Of a stretch of DNA of 64,000 nucleotides, positions 28,390 to 36,800 are shown one piece after another. A program made the translations under genes and the position numbers. This stretch comes from Ramlibacter ginsenosidimutans (lineage in GTDB: Bacteria > Pseudomonadota > Gammaproteobacteria > Burkholderiales > Burkholderiaceae_C): positions 62,001 to 126,000 of the forward strand of contig NZ_JAEPWM010000004.1 of NCBI RefSeq assembly GCF_016654015.1. Reading direction: 5' to 3'. The notes below the pieces were generated by a model. It was given only the letters and a program-made list of their open reading frames with translations. It was not told the origin of the DNA and did not search any database. The first letter of the stretch is position 1, and every line of letters begins with the position of its first letter.

Positions 28390-30074
28390 TGCAGCGCGAA
28401 GGTCCACAGGGACGAACCCGGGACCACGTTCGCGAGCTCCGGGTCCCCGGCGAGCGCGCCGTACACCGTGGCCGCGCCGCTGGTGACCGTCACGTACTGC
28501 TTGCCATTGCGCTCCCACACGATCGGCAGGCCGCTGATGCCCGAGCCGGTCTGGAACTGCCACAGCTTCTTGCCCGTCTTCGCGTCGAAGGCCATGAACT
28601 CGCCCGTCTGGGCGCCGGTGAACACGAGGCCGCCGGCCGTGGAGACCACCCCGGCCCAGTAGGGCGCCTTGCTGGGCGCTTCCCACAGCTTCTTGCCGGT
28701 GGCCGGATCCCACGCGACCAGGGCGCCGCGCATGCCGTCCTCGGGCGGAACGAAGCCTTCCAGCTCCAGGCCCAGGTACCAGGTCGGCTGCGGCGGCCGT
28801 GGCTGCTGCACGTACTTCACCTTCATGCCCAGGTTCAGCGTGTTGAAGTAGGCGACGCGCCGCTGCGGGTCGAAGCTCATGGGCATCCAGTTCTTGCCGC
28901 CGAAGGCGCTGGGCCACACCTCCACCGCGCTCGTCATCTGCTCGGTCTTGCGGACCATGGCCGTGAGCTCGGTGTCGATCGGCCGGCCGGTCGCCATGTC
29001 GACGCCCTTGGCCCAGGTCATCTTGCGCACGAAGGGCGTCGCGGACAGCAGCTTGCCGTTGGTGCGATCGAGCACGTAGAAGAAGCCGTTGCGGTTGGCC
29101 TGCATCAGCACCTTGGTGGGGCGTCCCCCCATGGGCAGTTCGCCGAGCACGAGCTCGTTGGTGCCGTCGTAGTCGTAGGGATCGCCGGGAGAGAACTGGT
29201 AGTGCCAGACGATCTCGCCGGTGGACGGACGCAGCGCGAGCACGGAGCCGATGTACAGCGAGTCGCCGCCGCGCGCGGCAGCATTCCACGGACTGCCGTT
29301 GCCGGTGCCCCAGTACACGAGGTCCAGGTCCGGGTCGTAGGTTCCGGTGAGCCAGGTGGTGGCGCCACCGGTCTCGTACTTGCCGGGCCCCCAGGTGTCG
29401 CCGCCCTTCTCGCCCGGTGCCGCCGTGGTCCAGCGGTGCCACTTCTGCTCGCCGGTCTTCAGGTCCCAGGCATCGAGGAAGCCCCGCGCCCCGTACTCGC
29501 CGCCCGAGATGCCCGTGATCAGCACGTTGCCCGCGATCAGCGGTGCGTGCGTCATGCTGTAGCCGTTGTGGTAGTCGGCCGCCTGCTTCGTCCACACCAC
29601 CTTGCCGTCGGCCGCATTGAGCGCCACGACGTGCGCGTCGATAGTGGTCCGGTACAGCACCCCATCCAGCATCGCCATGCCCCGGCTCTGGATGCCGCAG
29701 CACAGGTAGGCGTTGATGTCGGCGGGCAGCTTGACCGGCGTGCGCCACATCTGCCTGCCGGTGAGCGCGTCGACGGCCACGGTGGCGTCGTGCAGGGAGA
29801 TGTACATCGTGCCGTTCACCAGCAGCGGCTGCGTCGATGCGTTCGCCGAGTGGTTCAGGCTGAGGTTCCACACGGGCACGAGGCGCTGCACGTTCTCCGT
29901 GTTGATCTGGCGCAGGGGCGAGTAGCGCTGTTGCGACCAGCCCATGCCGTATGTGGCGATGTTGCCGGCCTGCGTCCCGTCCTTGCGCAGGTCGTCGATG
30001 GATTGCGCGGCGGCACCCGCCGCAACTGCGCACAGGGCCAGGGCCAGTGCACAGGTAAAGCCTGGGTATCTCAT
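28386..30074 (-). CDS. PQQ-dependent alcohol dehydrogenase with lanthanide-type motif
   Basis: A 562-residue quinoprotein dehydrogenase: signal peptide MRYPGFTCALALALCAVAAG, then an eight-bladed propeller of tryptophan-rich repeats. The adjacent disulfide Cys125-Cys126 (AYLCCGIQSRG) of alcohol dehydrogenases is present. The active site reads GDPYDYDGTNE, with catalytic Asp301 and a second Asp303. That Asp-X-Asp pattern marks lanthanide-dependent enzymes (XoxF, PedH, ExaF), whereas calcium enzymes have a small residue at the second position. No cytochrome domain is fused. It oxidises alcohols in the periplasm; the substrate is unknown. The upstream site at 30194 is shared with coxS. Confidence 0.92.
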   Translation of the reverse strand: MRYPGFTCALALALCAVAAGAAAQSIDDLRKDGTQAGNIATYGMGWSQQRYSPLRQINTENVQRLVPVWNLSLNHSANASTQPLLVNGTMYISLHDATVAVDALTGRQMWRTPVKLPADINAYLCCGIQSRGMAMLDGVLYRTTIDAHVVALNAADGKVVWTKQAADYHNGYSMTHAPLIAGNVLITGISGGEYGARGFLDAWDLKTGEQKWHRWTTAAPGEKGGDTWGPGKYETGGATTWLTGTYDPDLDLVYWGTGNGSPWNAAARGGDSLYIGSVLALRPSTGEIVWHYQFSPGDPYDYDGTNELVLGELPMGGRPTKVLMQANRNGFFYVLDRTNGKLLSATPFVRKMTWAKGVDMATGRPIDTELTAMVRKTEQMTSAVEVWPSAFGGKNWMPMSFDPQRRVAYFNTLNLGMKVKYVQQPRPPQPTWYLGLELEGFVPPEDGMRGALVAWDPATGKKLWEAPSKAPYWAGVVSTAGGLVFTGAQTGEFMAFDAKTGKKLWQFQTGSGISGLPIVWERNGKQYVTVTSGAATVYGALAGDPELANVVPGSSLWTFALQ

Positions 30075-30193
30075 GGAGCCTCCCGAGGGTTTGGGGTCGA
30101 CCGCGCCGATCGCCCGGTCCGCGCCCATTCTTGGAGGCGAGTTCCGCGCGCGGCTTGGGTCAAACCCGCAGACGCGGGCTCATTCGCCGGAAT

Positions 30194-30231
30194 TTCTCAA
30201 AATGGAACACGCTGTCCCGCAAGCGGACAGC
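30194..30231. promoter_or_regulatory. Candidate activator site upstream of the PQQ dehydrogenase
   Basis: TTCTCAAAATGGAACA (30194-30209) is identical to 42255-42270 upstream of coxS, in the same orientation relative to the gene. It is followed by an inverted repeat GCTGTCC-N7-GGACAGC (30211-30231). It lies 119 bases before the dehydrogenase start and just after the permease gene's stop. The half-site style TTC...GAA suits a Fis-type activator; this is inference. Confidence 0.6.
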
Positions 30232-30237
30232 GCGGAC

Positions 30238-31050
30238 TCAGGCGGCTGCGGGCGGCCCGCGCTTCTGCGCCCCCCGCTGCGGGTCGTAGCCCCAGAGCGC
30301 GAGCAGGAAGAACCCGACGGCGCAGCCGGCGACGATCGCGAGGCTGTCCCATTGCCACTGGCCGTACAGCGCGAAGCGCATCGCCTCCACCGCATGCGTG
30401 AACGGGTTGAAGCGGGCGATGTCGTGCACCAGCCAGGCGCCCGACTCCTGCAGCTTCCACAGCGGATAGAGCGCGGTGCTCAGGAAGAACATGGGGAAGA
30501 TCACGAAGTTCATCGTGCCCGCGAAGTTCTCCAGCTGCTTCACGTACACCGACAGCACCAACCCGAGCGCGCCCAGCATCAGCGCGGAGAGGAGGAACAC
30601 CGGCAGCGCCATGGGCACGAAGCGCCACTCCAGGTCGATGCGGAAGATCCACGCGGCCAGCAGGAAGGCGAGCATCTGCGCGAGCGACAGCGTGGCGCCG
30701 CCCAGCAGCTTGCAGGCCAGGATCCACCAGCGGGGCAGCGGCGCGGTGAGCAGCAGGCGCATCACGCCCATCTCGCGGTCGTACACCATGGCGAGCGAAC
30801 TCTGCATGCCGTTGAACAGGGCGACCATGCCCAGCAACCCGGGCGCGAGGTACACGCGGTATTCGATGTAGGTCTCGTAGGGCGGCACGATCGCGACGCC
30901 GAACACGTTCTGGAAACCGGCGGCGAACACCAGCAGCCAGAGCAGCGGCCGCACCAGCGCCGACATCAGCCGCCCCGGCTGGCGCGCGAAGCTGTGGATC
31001 TCGCGGCCGGCGACGGCACGCAGTGCGCGCAGGGCGTGGGCGGCTTTCAT
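30238..31050 (-). CDS. ABC-2 type permease of the PQQ-associated transporter
   Basis: A 270-residue ABC-2 membrane protein with six hydrophobic segments, for example LVRPLLWLLVFAAGFQNVFG and MLAFLLAAWIFRI. Its start overlaps the binding-protein stop as ATGA. It matches the alcohol-linked ABC permease found with PQQ dehydrogenases (PedC-like). It is the last gene of the minus-strand run that begins at coxD. Export of a toxic intermediate or uptake of a cofactor are both possible. Confidence 0.88.
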   Translation of the reverse strand: MKAAHALRALRAVAGREIHSFARQPGRLMSALVRPLLWLLVFAAGFQNVFGVAIVPPYETYIEYRVYLAPGLLGMVALFNGMQSSLAMVYDREMGVMRLLLTAPLPRWWILACKLLGGATLSLAQMLAFLLAAWIFRIDLEWRFVPMALPVFLLSALMLGALGLVLSVYVKQLENFAGTMNFVIFPMFFLSTALYPLWKLQESGAWLVHDIARFNPFTHAVEAMRFALYGQWQWDSLAIVAGCAVGFFLLALWGYDPQRGAQKRGPPAAA

Positions 31051-32261
31051 CGCGCCTTGCAGCCCGTCTCGGGCAGGTCGTAGCCCAGCGTGTCGAGCGT
31101 GCTGCGCGGATGCAGGAAGCCCTCCAGCGGCGCGACGTCGGCGACGCCGTTGCCGTAGGCGAGCAGCATGGGCTGGCGCAGTTGCCCGTCCCACGCGCGG
31201 AAACTCAGGCGCTGCCCCTTGTAGCCGTCCACCGTGACGGCCCCCTGGCGCAGCGCCTGCAGCTGTTGCGGGACGCCCGCCTTGTCGTAAGCGGAGGCGA
31301 CCTCGGCCGCCGCGCGCGCTGCGATCCACATCGCCCAGTCGTAGCTGCCCATCGCCCGGCCGGCCTTGCGCAGGAAGCGGCGCGTGAGCTGCGGCGCCCC
31401 GTCGCGTTCCCACAGCGGGTCCCAGGCTTGCGCGGTGATTCCGTTGCTGCCCAGCACGGGCCGCGGCAGCACCGTGCGGTACGGCACGTCGCGCGCGAAC
31501 TCGCCCTGCGCGTCCAGTACCACCACTGCGTCGTAATCGCGGTCGCTGGTGAGCAGGCGCACGTTGCCCAGGTCCCGCTCGCGCGGGTCGTTGGACAGCT
31601 TGAAGGGATGCTCCGCCTGCGGCCGCAGGCCGAAGCGGTGCGCCGACCGCTGCCACGCCGCATGCAGCAGGCCATCGCCCGGCGTCGGCCCGAACAGCAC
31701 AAGCGGGCGGTTCCACTTGCGCGCGACCAGCAGCTGCGCGATGGCGTCCATCTGCATCGCCCGGCTGGGCAGCGTGTGCAGCAGCCAGGGCGCGCACTGC
31801 GCGGCCCGCAAGGCGTCCTCGGGCGCGGCGGTGTTGAACAGCATCACGTCCTTGCCGGCGGCCGCGGCGCTCACGGCGGCGACGCCGGCCGCCGGCAGTT
31901 CGAGCAGCACGTGGCGGACCCCCTGGCGCAGCAACTGCTGCAAGGCGGCCGGCAGGCCGGCGGCGTCGGGCGCTTCGACCGGGAGCAGGTGCGCGGACGT
32001 CCAGCCCGCCATCTGCAGGGTGATCGCGCTGTCGTTCAGCGCGATCTGCGCGGCGGGCTCGGAGCGGCCGGAGGGCGCGTCGGGATAGCCCTTCTGCAGC
32101 ACCGACGCGCTGTAGCGGTCGTCATCGGCCTGCGTGATCAGGCCCAGGGACAGGGCGTGCGGCGGCTGCGCCAGCGCGCTGCGTGCAGCGACGGCGGCGA
32201 GGGAGGACAGGAGAAGGGAGCGGCGTCGCATCGCGCCTTCGGGCGGCCGGGCGGCGCTCAT
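31047..32261 (-). CDS. Periplasmic binding-type protein of the PQQ-associated ABC set
   Basis: A 404-residue secreted protein of the branched-chain amino acid binding-protein fold. The likely signal peptide is MRRRSLLLSSLAAVAARSAL, starting at residue 11. ATG 32261 overlaps the propeller stop as ATGA, so either start may be used. Blocks such as ALSLGLITQADDDRYSASVL and MGSYDWAMWIAARAAAEV resemble the substrate-binding member of PQQ alcohol dehydrogenase systems. It is odd for an ABC-2 type exporter to carry a binding protein, but this pairing is the conserved feature of the family. Confidence 0.82.
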   Translation of the reverse strand: MSAARPPEGAMRRRSLLLSSLAAVAARSALAQPPHALSLGLITQADDDRYSASVLQKGYPDAPSGRSEPAAQIALNDSAITLQMAGWTSAHLLPVEAPDAAGLPAALQQLLRQGVRHVLLELPAAGVAAVSAAAAGKDVMLFNTAAPEDALRAAQCAPWLLHTLPSRAMQMDAIAQLLVARKWNRPLVLFGPTPGDGLLHAAWQRSAHRFGLRPQAEHPFKLSNDPRERDLGNVRLLTSDRDYDAVVVLDAQGEFARDVPYRTVLPRPVLGSNGITAQAWDPLWERDGAPQLTRRFLRKAGRAMGSYDWAMWIAARAAAEVASAYDKAGVPQQLQALRQGAVTVDGYKGQRLSFRAWDGQLRQPMLLAYGNGVADVAPLEGFLHPRSTLDTLGYDLPETGCKAR

Positions 32262-33232
32262 TCGTCCACCACCACCGTGTGGGGAACCCGCCCCACCCGG
32301 AGGGTGCGAATGCCTTTCATGGCGGCGGTGTCGACGACTGTCAGGTCGTCGGACAGGCCGTTGGCCACGTACAGCCGGCTGCCGTCGCGCGAGACTGCGA
32401 GGCCCCAGGCCCGGCGGCCCACGAGCACGTAGCCCTTGACCTTGTGGGTCGCGGTGTCGACGACGGCCACATGGTTGGCGCGGCCGAGCCCCACGTAGGC
32501 TGTCTTGCCGTCAGGCGACAAGGCCATGCCCACCGGCGTGACGTCTTCGCTGCGCATGCCCGGGGGCAGGAAATCGATGCGGCCCTGCACGGTGTGGTCG
32601 GCGACGCGGATCAGGCTCACGCCGCCATCGAGCTCGTTGGTGACCCACAGCTCGCCGCCCACCAGCAGCAGGCGGCGCGGCCGCTTGCCGACCGCGATGT
32701 TCTTGACGATCTTGCGGCCGGCCACGTCGATGACGTGCACGACGCCGGCGACCTCGGAGGTCACGTACACCAGCTTGCCGTCGGGGCTGACCTTCACGCC
32801 CTCCGGCTCGCCACCCACGTGCACCGAGAACGCCTTCTTGCGGCCCGCGAGGTCGTAGGCCGTGAGCGCGGAGTCCTCCTCGTTCGAGGCGTAGAGCATG
32901 CGGCCGTCCGGACTCAGGTCGAACATCTCCGGGTCTTCTCCGACGTCGAGCCGCGCCACCACCTTGTTCGCCGCCACGTCCCACACGGCGACCGCCTGGT
33001 CGTTGCCGCAGGCGATGTACAGCAGCTTGCGGTCCGGCGACAGCTGCATGTGGCGGGGCCGTTTGCAGACGACCGGCGAAGCCGTCACTTCCAGCTTCGC
33101 GGCATCGACGATCGCGATCGCGTTGTCCTTCTCCGAGGAGACGAAGAGCCGTCCCCCGACCGCCGCATGCGCCGCGCCGGCCAGGCAAGCCAGCGCCAGT
33201 GCCAGTGCCGCGCACTCAAGCCGCCATCGCAT
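32258..33232 (-). CDS. PQQ-associated YVTN beta-propeller protein
   Basis: A 324-residue secreted beta-propeller with signal peptide MRWRLECAALALALACLAGA. YVTN-type blades recur (RLFVSSEKDNAIAIVDA, LYIACGNDQAVAVWDV, MLYASNEEDSALTAYDL, LVYVTSEVAGVVHVIDV). Such propellers accompany PQQ-dependent catabolic dehydrogenases; their exact role is not established. It overlaps the ATPase gene by 17 bases and the binding-protein gene by four. Confidence 0.88.
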   Translation of the reverse strand: MRWRLECAALALALACLAGAAHAAVGGRLFVSSEKDNAIAIVDAAKLEVTASPVVCKRPRHMQLSPDRKLLYIACGNDQAVAVWDVAANKVVARLDVGEDPEMFDLSPDGRMLYASNEEDSALTAYDLAGRKKAFSVHVGGEPEGVKVSPDGKLVYVTSEVAGVVHVIDVAGRKIVKNIAVGKRPRRLLLVGGELWVTNELDGGVSLIRVADHTVQGRIDFLPPGMRSEDVTPVGMALSPDGKTAYVGLGRANHVAVVDTATHKVKGYVLVGRRAWGLAVSRDGSRLYVANGLSDDLTVVDTAAMKGIRTLRVGRVPHTVVVDE

Positions 33233-33992
33233 TTTTCTGTCCTCCCGTGAGTTTCAGGAACGCGCCCTGCAGGGTGGGCACGCCTTCCTGCGCGCACAGC
33301 GCGCGCGCCTCGCCGTCCCACAGCACGTGTCCCTTGTGCAGCACGATCACGCGCTGCGCCCGCTCCGCCTCGTCGACGAGGTGCGTGGCCCACAGCACGC
33401 CCAGGCCGTGCTCGCTGCGCGCCTGCAGCACGTCTTCCAGCAACTGCGCGCGCGACCCCGGGTCCAGCCCCACCGTCGCCTCGTCCATCAGCAACAGGCG
33501 CGGCTCGTGGATCAGGGCGCGCACGAGTTCCACCTTGCGCCGGTTGCCGCCGGAGAGTTCGCGCCCCGGCTTGCGCGCGAGGTCCGCGAGCCCGAAGCGC
33601 GCGAGCAGCGCCTCGATGCGCGGTCGCGAGACCGCGCCGGGCAGCCCATGCAGGTCCGCGTGGAAGCGCAGGCTGGCCCGCACCGACAGGTTCAGGTCCA
33701 GCGCGGGCTGCTGGAACACGACCCCGAGCCGCGACAGCGCCCGCACCGGTTCGCGCCGCATGTCCGCGCCCAGCACTTCCACGCTGCCGCTGTCGGCGAC
33801 GAACAGGCCGGTGAGCAGCTGGAACAGCGTGGACTTGCCCGCGCCGTTCGGGCCCAGCAGCGCGACCATCTCGCCCGCAGCGACGGCGAGCGACACCCGG
33901 TCCAGCGCCTGCGTGCGCCCATAGCGCTTGGAAACCTCGTGGCAGCGCAGGACCGGTGCGCTGTTCATCGCTGCTGCGTCGTCGCCGCTCAT
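33216..33992 (-). CDS. ABC transporter ATPase, PQQ-associated (PedA-like)
   Basis: A 258-residue ATPase. It shows Walker A GPNGAGKST, signature LSGGNRRKVEL, Walker B LLLMDEATVGLD and the switch histidine in LWATHLVDEAE. The sequence is closest in style to drug/ABC-2 exporter ATPases and partners the permease at 30238. The start ATG 33992 overlaps the upstream stop as ATGA; ATG 33968 (MNSAPVLRC) is an alternative. Confidence 0.92.
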   Translation of the reverse strand: MSGDDAAAMNSAPVLRCHEVSKRYGRTQALDRVSLAVAAGEMVALLGPNGAGKSTLFQLLTGLFVADSGSVEVLGADMRREPVRALSRLGVVFQQPALDLNLSVRASLRFHADLHGLPGAVSRPRIEALLARFGLADLARKPGRELSGGNRRKVELVRALIHEPRLLLMDEATVGLDPGSRAQLLEDVLQARSEHGLGVLWATHLVDEAERAQRVIVLHKGHVLWDGEARALCAQEGVPTLQGAFLKLTGGQKNAMAA

Positions 33993-34984
33993 TCGGTGCG
34001 CGGCCCCAGGCCCAGCCGCGCGAGCAGCACGCGCTCGCGCGCGGTCGCTGCCTGCACGAAGCGGCCGTAGTCGGCGGTGTCCAGGTATTCGGGGTCCATG
34101 TCGTACTTGGCGAGCTCCCGCAGGTGGCGCGGGTCAAACAGGGCGAGCTTGAAGGCATCGTGCAGCTTGCGGACCACCGCCGGGTCGCCGCCCGCGGGCA
34201 TGCCGATGCCGTAGGGCGAGGTGTAGACGGAATCGGTGTAGCCCAGCTCGCGCATGGTCGGCACGTCGGGCCAGCGCTTGCTGCGTTCGGCGTCGAAGTT
34301 CGCCAGCAGCCGCAGCTTGCCGAGCTCCACGTAGGGCGCGAAGCCGGTCGAGTTGACGCCCACCATCAACACCTTGTTGGCGACGGCGAGCATCTGGTCC
34401 GCCGTCCCCTTGTACGGCACATGGATGTACTGCACGCCTTCGCGCGACAGAACATCTTCCATCGCGATGTGCGCGGTGCTGCCGACGCCAGTCGATCCGA
34501 CCGTGAGCTGGCCCGGGTGGGCGCGGCCCCAGGCCACGAGGTCGGCGATGCTGCGGAACGGGCTGTCCGCCGGCACCACGATGCCGAAGGTGACGCCGGA
34601 GATCTGGATGATGGGCGTGATGTCGCGCAGCGGGTCCCAGCTCAGCTTGCGCTGCAGCGGCGCGCGGTACAAGGTGAGCGGAAGCTGCCCGATCACGTAG
34701 CCGTCGGGCGCCGCGTTGTGCAGGGCCGGACCGACCATGGTGCCCGCCGCGCCCGGCCGGTTGTCGACCACCACCGGCACACCGAGGCGCTGCCCGGCGA
34801 GTTCCGCCAGGATGCGCATCGTGATGTCGGTCTGGCCGCCCGCGGGCCAGGGCACGATCAGGTTGATCGGGTGCGCGGGATAGCTCGCCTGCTGGGCAAA
34901 GGCGAAGGCGGGCAGCGCAAGCAGGCTCGCCGACGTGCCCAGCACGACGCGACGGGTCCAGCGGGTGCTGCGCAGTGCGGCCAT
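33989..34984 (-). CDS. Tripartite tricarboxylate-type (Bug/TctC) binding protein
   Basis: A 331-residue periplasmic binding protein of the Bug family, hugely expanded in Burkholderiales. The signal is twin-arginine-like (RWTRRVVLGTSASLLALPAF). Family blocks are INLIVPWPAGGQTDITMRIL, VVVDNRPGAAGTMVGPA and VQYIHVPYKGTADQML. No TctA/TctB membrane partners are nearby. Its stop overlaps the ATPase start and it lies eight bases after coxG, so it is co-transcribed with both sets. The ligand is unknown, probably a carboxylate linked to the pathway. Confidence 0.93.
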   Translation of the reverse strand: MAALRSTRWTRRVVLGTSASLLALPAFAFAQQASYPAHPINLIVPWPAGGQTDITMRILAELAGQRLGVPVVVDNRPGAAGTMVGPALHNAAPDGYVIGQLPLTLYRAPLQRKLSWDPLRDITPIIQISGVTFGIVVPADSPFRSIADLVAWGRAHPGQLTVGSTGVGSTAHIAMEDVLSREGVQYIHVPYKGTADQMLAVANKVLMVGVNSTGFAPYVELGKLRLLANFDAERSKRWPDVPTMRELGYTDSVYTSPYGIGMPAGGDPAVVRKLHDAFKLALFDPRHLRELAKYDMDPEYLDTADYGRFVQAATARERVLLARLGLGPRTE

Positions 34985-34992
34985 CGTTCTCC

Positions 34993-35580
34993 TCAGCGTG
35001 CCAGCAGGAGCAGCCCGAGCACCACTACCACCGCGAAAGCGATCCACACCCACACGGGGATGCCCTTCGCCGGCTCGGCCGCGGGCGCCTGCAGCGGCGG
35101 CAACGCGGCCTCGGCGGCGGTGGCTTCGGGATAGCGGCGCTGCATCTCCTCGTCGAAGCGGCGGAAGAAGTCTTCCGCCATCGAGCGGGCGACACCGTCC
35201 ACCAGGCGCTGGCCCACCTGCGCGATCTTGCCGCCGACCTGCGCCTGCGCGGTGTATGCCAGTTCGCAACCGGCGCCCTCGGCCGCGGGCGAGAGGTTCA
35301 CCTTGGCCGTGCCCTTGCCGAAGCCCGCGGCGCCGCCCTGCCCCTCGAAGGCCAGCGTGTAGCTGTTGGGCGGCATCACGTCGACGAGGTTGATCTTCCC
35401 GGCGAAGCGCGCGGACACCGGCCCGATCTTCACCGCCATGCCGATCGCGTACTGGTTCTCGCCCGTGGGCTCCACCTTGTCGCAACCGGGGATGCAGGTC
35501 TTGAGTACCTCCGGGTCGTTGAGCGCGTCCCAGGCCTGTTGTTGCGTGACCGCCAGGTGGCGGCTGCCTTGCATGTCCAT
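34993..35580 (-). CDS. coxG: CoxG-family SRPBCC protein
   Basis: A 195-residue protein. Residues 1-150 form the SRPBCC/CoxG domain (MQGSRHLAVTQQQAWDALND, PGCDKVEPTGENQYAI, MPPNSYTLAFEGQG). A Pro/Ala-rich linker and a C-terminal membrane anchor (VWVWIAFAVVVVLGLLLLAR) follow. CoxG tethers CO-dehydrogenase-type enzymes to the inner membrane. It follows coxE by 23 bases. The tail anchor agrees with that role. Confidence 0.92.
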   Translation of the reverse strand: MDMQGSRHLAVTQQQAWDALNDPEVLKTCIPGCDKVEPTGENQYAIGMAVKIGPVSARFAGKINLVDVMPPNSYTLAFEGQGGAAGFGKGTAKVNLSPAAEGAGCELAYTAQAQVGGKIAQVGQRLVDGVARSMAEDFFRRFDEEMQRRYPEATAAEAALPPLQAPAAEPAKGIPVWVWIAFAVVVVLGLLLLAR

Positions 35581-35603
35581 GTTCCTGCCTTCCTTCCCTC
35601 GTT

Positions 35604-36782
35604 TTACTTGTCGAGCAGCGCGGCGAGGCTGAGTGCCAGATCCTGCAGCTTGGCCAGGTTGTGCACGGCGAGCATCGCATCGGCATGACGATGCAGCACG
35701 GCCGCGCCGCGCGCCAGGGGAGCATAGCCCTCGAAGCGCAGGAGCGGGTTGAGCCAGAGCAGGCGGCGACAGCGATGCGTCAGCCAGTCCAGTTCACGGT
35801 CGAGCTCTTCCGGCTCGCCGGTGTCCAGCCCGTCACTGATCACCAGCACCAGGCTGCGCCGGCCGACGAGCCGCCGCGCATGCCGTTGCCGCAGCGTGGC
35901 GAGCGAGGCGCCGAGGCGCGTGCCGCCGGCGAAGTCGTCGATGGCCGCGCTCGCCGCCGCGAGCATCGCGTCGGTGTCGGCGAGGCGAAAGGCCGGCGTG
36001 AGGTCGGTGAGATGCGTGCCGAACGCGAACACGTCGCGCCGGCGGTGCGCACGCGTGGCTGCGTGGAGGAACGCCAGCAGCAACCGCGCGTAGCGCTCCA
36101 TCGACCCGGAGATGTCCACCAGCACGAGCAAGGGCAGCGGCGCGCGCCGGCGCTGCAGCCGGCGCAGCACCAGCAGCTCGCCGCCCGTGTGGCCCGCATG
36201 GCGCAGCGTGCGCGACCAGTGCAGCTGGGTGCCGCGCGTGCCGGGACGCGTGCGCCGCAGCTCGATCTCCGGCACCGGCAGCGCGATCTCGCGCGCGAGC
36301 CGCTCGACCAGCCGGAACTCGCTGGCCGTGAGCGCGTTGAAGTCGGCGTGCTTCAGGCGAGCGAGGTCGCTGGCGGTCATGGCCGCGTCGAACTCGATCT
36401 CCTGGTCCGGCTTGCGCTGTGCGTCGCCGAAGCGCTTCTGCGGCGACAGCGCCTCGCTCACGCGCGGCCGCTTGGACGGCTCGCTGCGGCCCTGTGCGGT
36501 GGGCAGCATCTGCCCGAGCAGCTTGTGCGCGACTTCCGGGTCGCGGAAGAAGGCGTCGAACAGTTCGCGGAAGATGGTGCGCTCGTCCTCGCGGCTCACC
36601 AGCACAGCCTCCATCGCGGCGGACAGGTCGTCCTTGCGGCCGACGCCGACCAGCTGCGCGGCTTCCTGCGCCAGCGCGATGCGCGCGCTGTCCACGCGCA
36701 GCCCGGCGCGGCGCAGGGCGCGACCGAAGCCGGCGATGTTGTCGGCCAGCTTGCCCCTGCGTGCGTCCCCGAGGGTGGCCAT
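35604..36782 (-). CDS. coxE: CoxE-family von Willebrand A domain protein
   Basis: A 392-residue protein. The C-terminal VWA domain has a MIDAS motif in LLVLVDISGSMERYARLL (DxSxS) and the later VLVISDGLDTGEPEEL. In Oligotropha, CoxE works with the AAA+ protein CoxD to assemble the copper-molybdenum site of CO dehydrogenase. Here the enzyme is form II and lacks the copper-binding cysteine, so a role in sulfuration or general maturation is more likely. It lies 18 bases after coxD. Confidence 0.9.
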   Translation of the reverse strand: MATLGDARRGKLADNIAGFGRALRRAGLRVDSARIALAQEAAQLVGVGRKDDLSAAMEAVLVSREDERTIFRELFDAFFRDPEVAHKLLGQMLPTAQGRSEPSKRPRVSEALSPQKRFGDAQRKPDQEIEFDAAMTASDLARLKHADFNALTASEFRLVERLAREIALPVPEIELRRTRPGTRGTQLHWSRTLRHAGHTGGELLVLRRLQRRRAPLPLLVLVDISGSMERYARLLLAFLHAATRAHRRRDVFAFGTHLTDLTPAFRLADTDAMLAAASAAIDDFAGGTRLGASLATLRQRHARRLVGRRSLVLVISDGLDTGEPEELDRELDWLTHRCRRLLWLNPLLRFEGYAPLARGAAVLHRHADAMLAVHNLAKLQDLALSLAALLDK

Positions 36783-36800
36783 GGTCGAAGGCCGGCGGCC

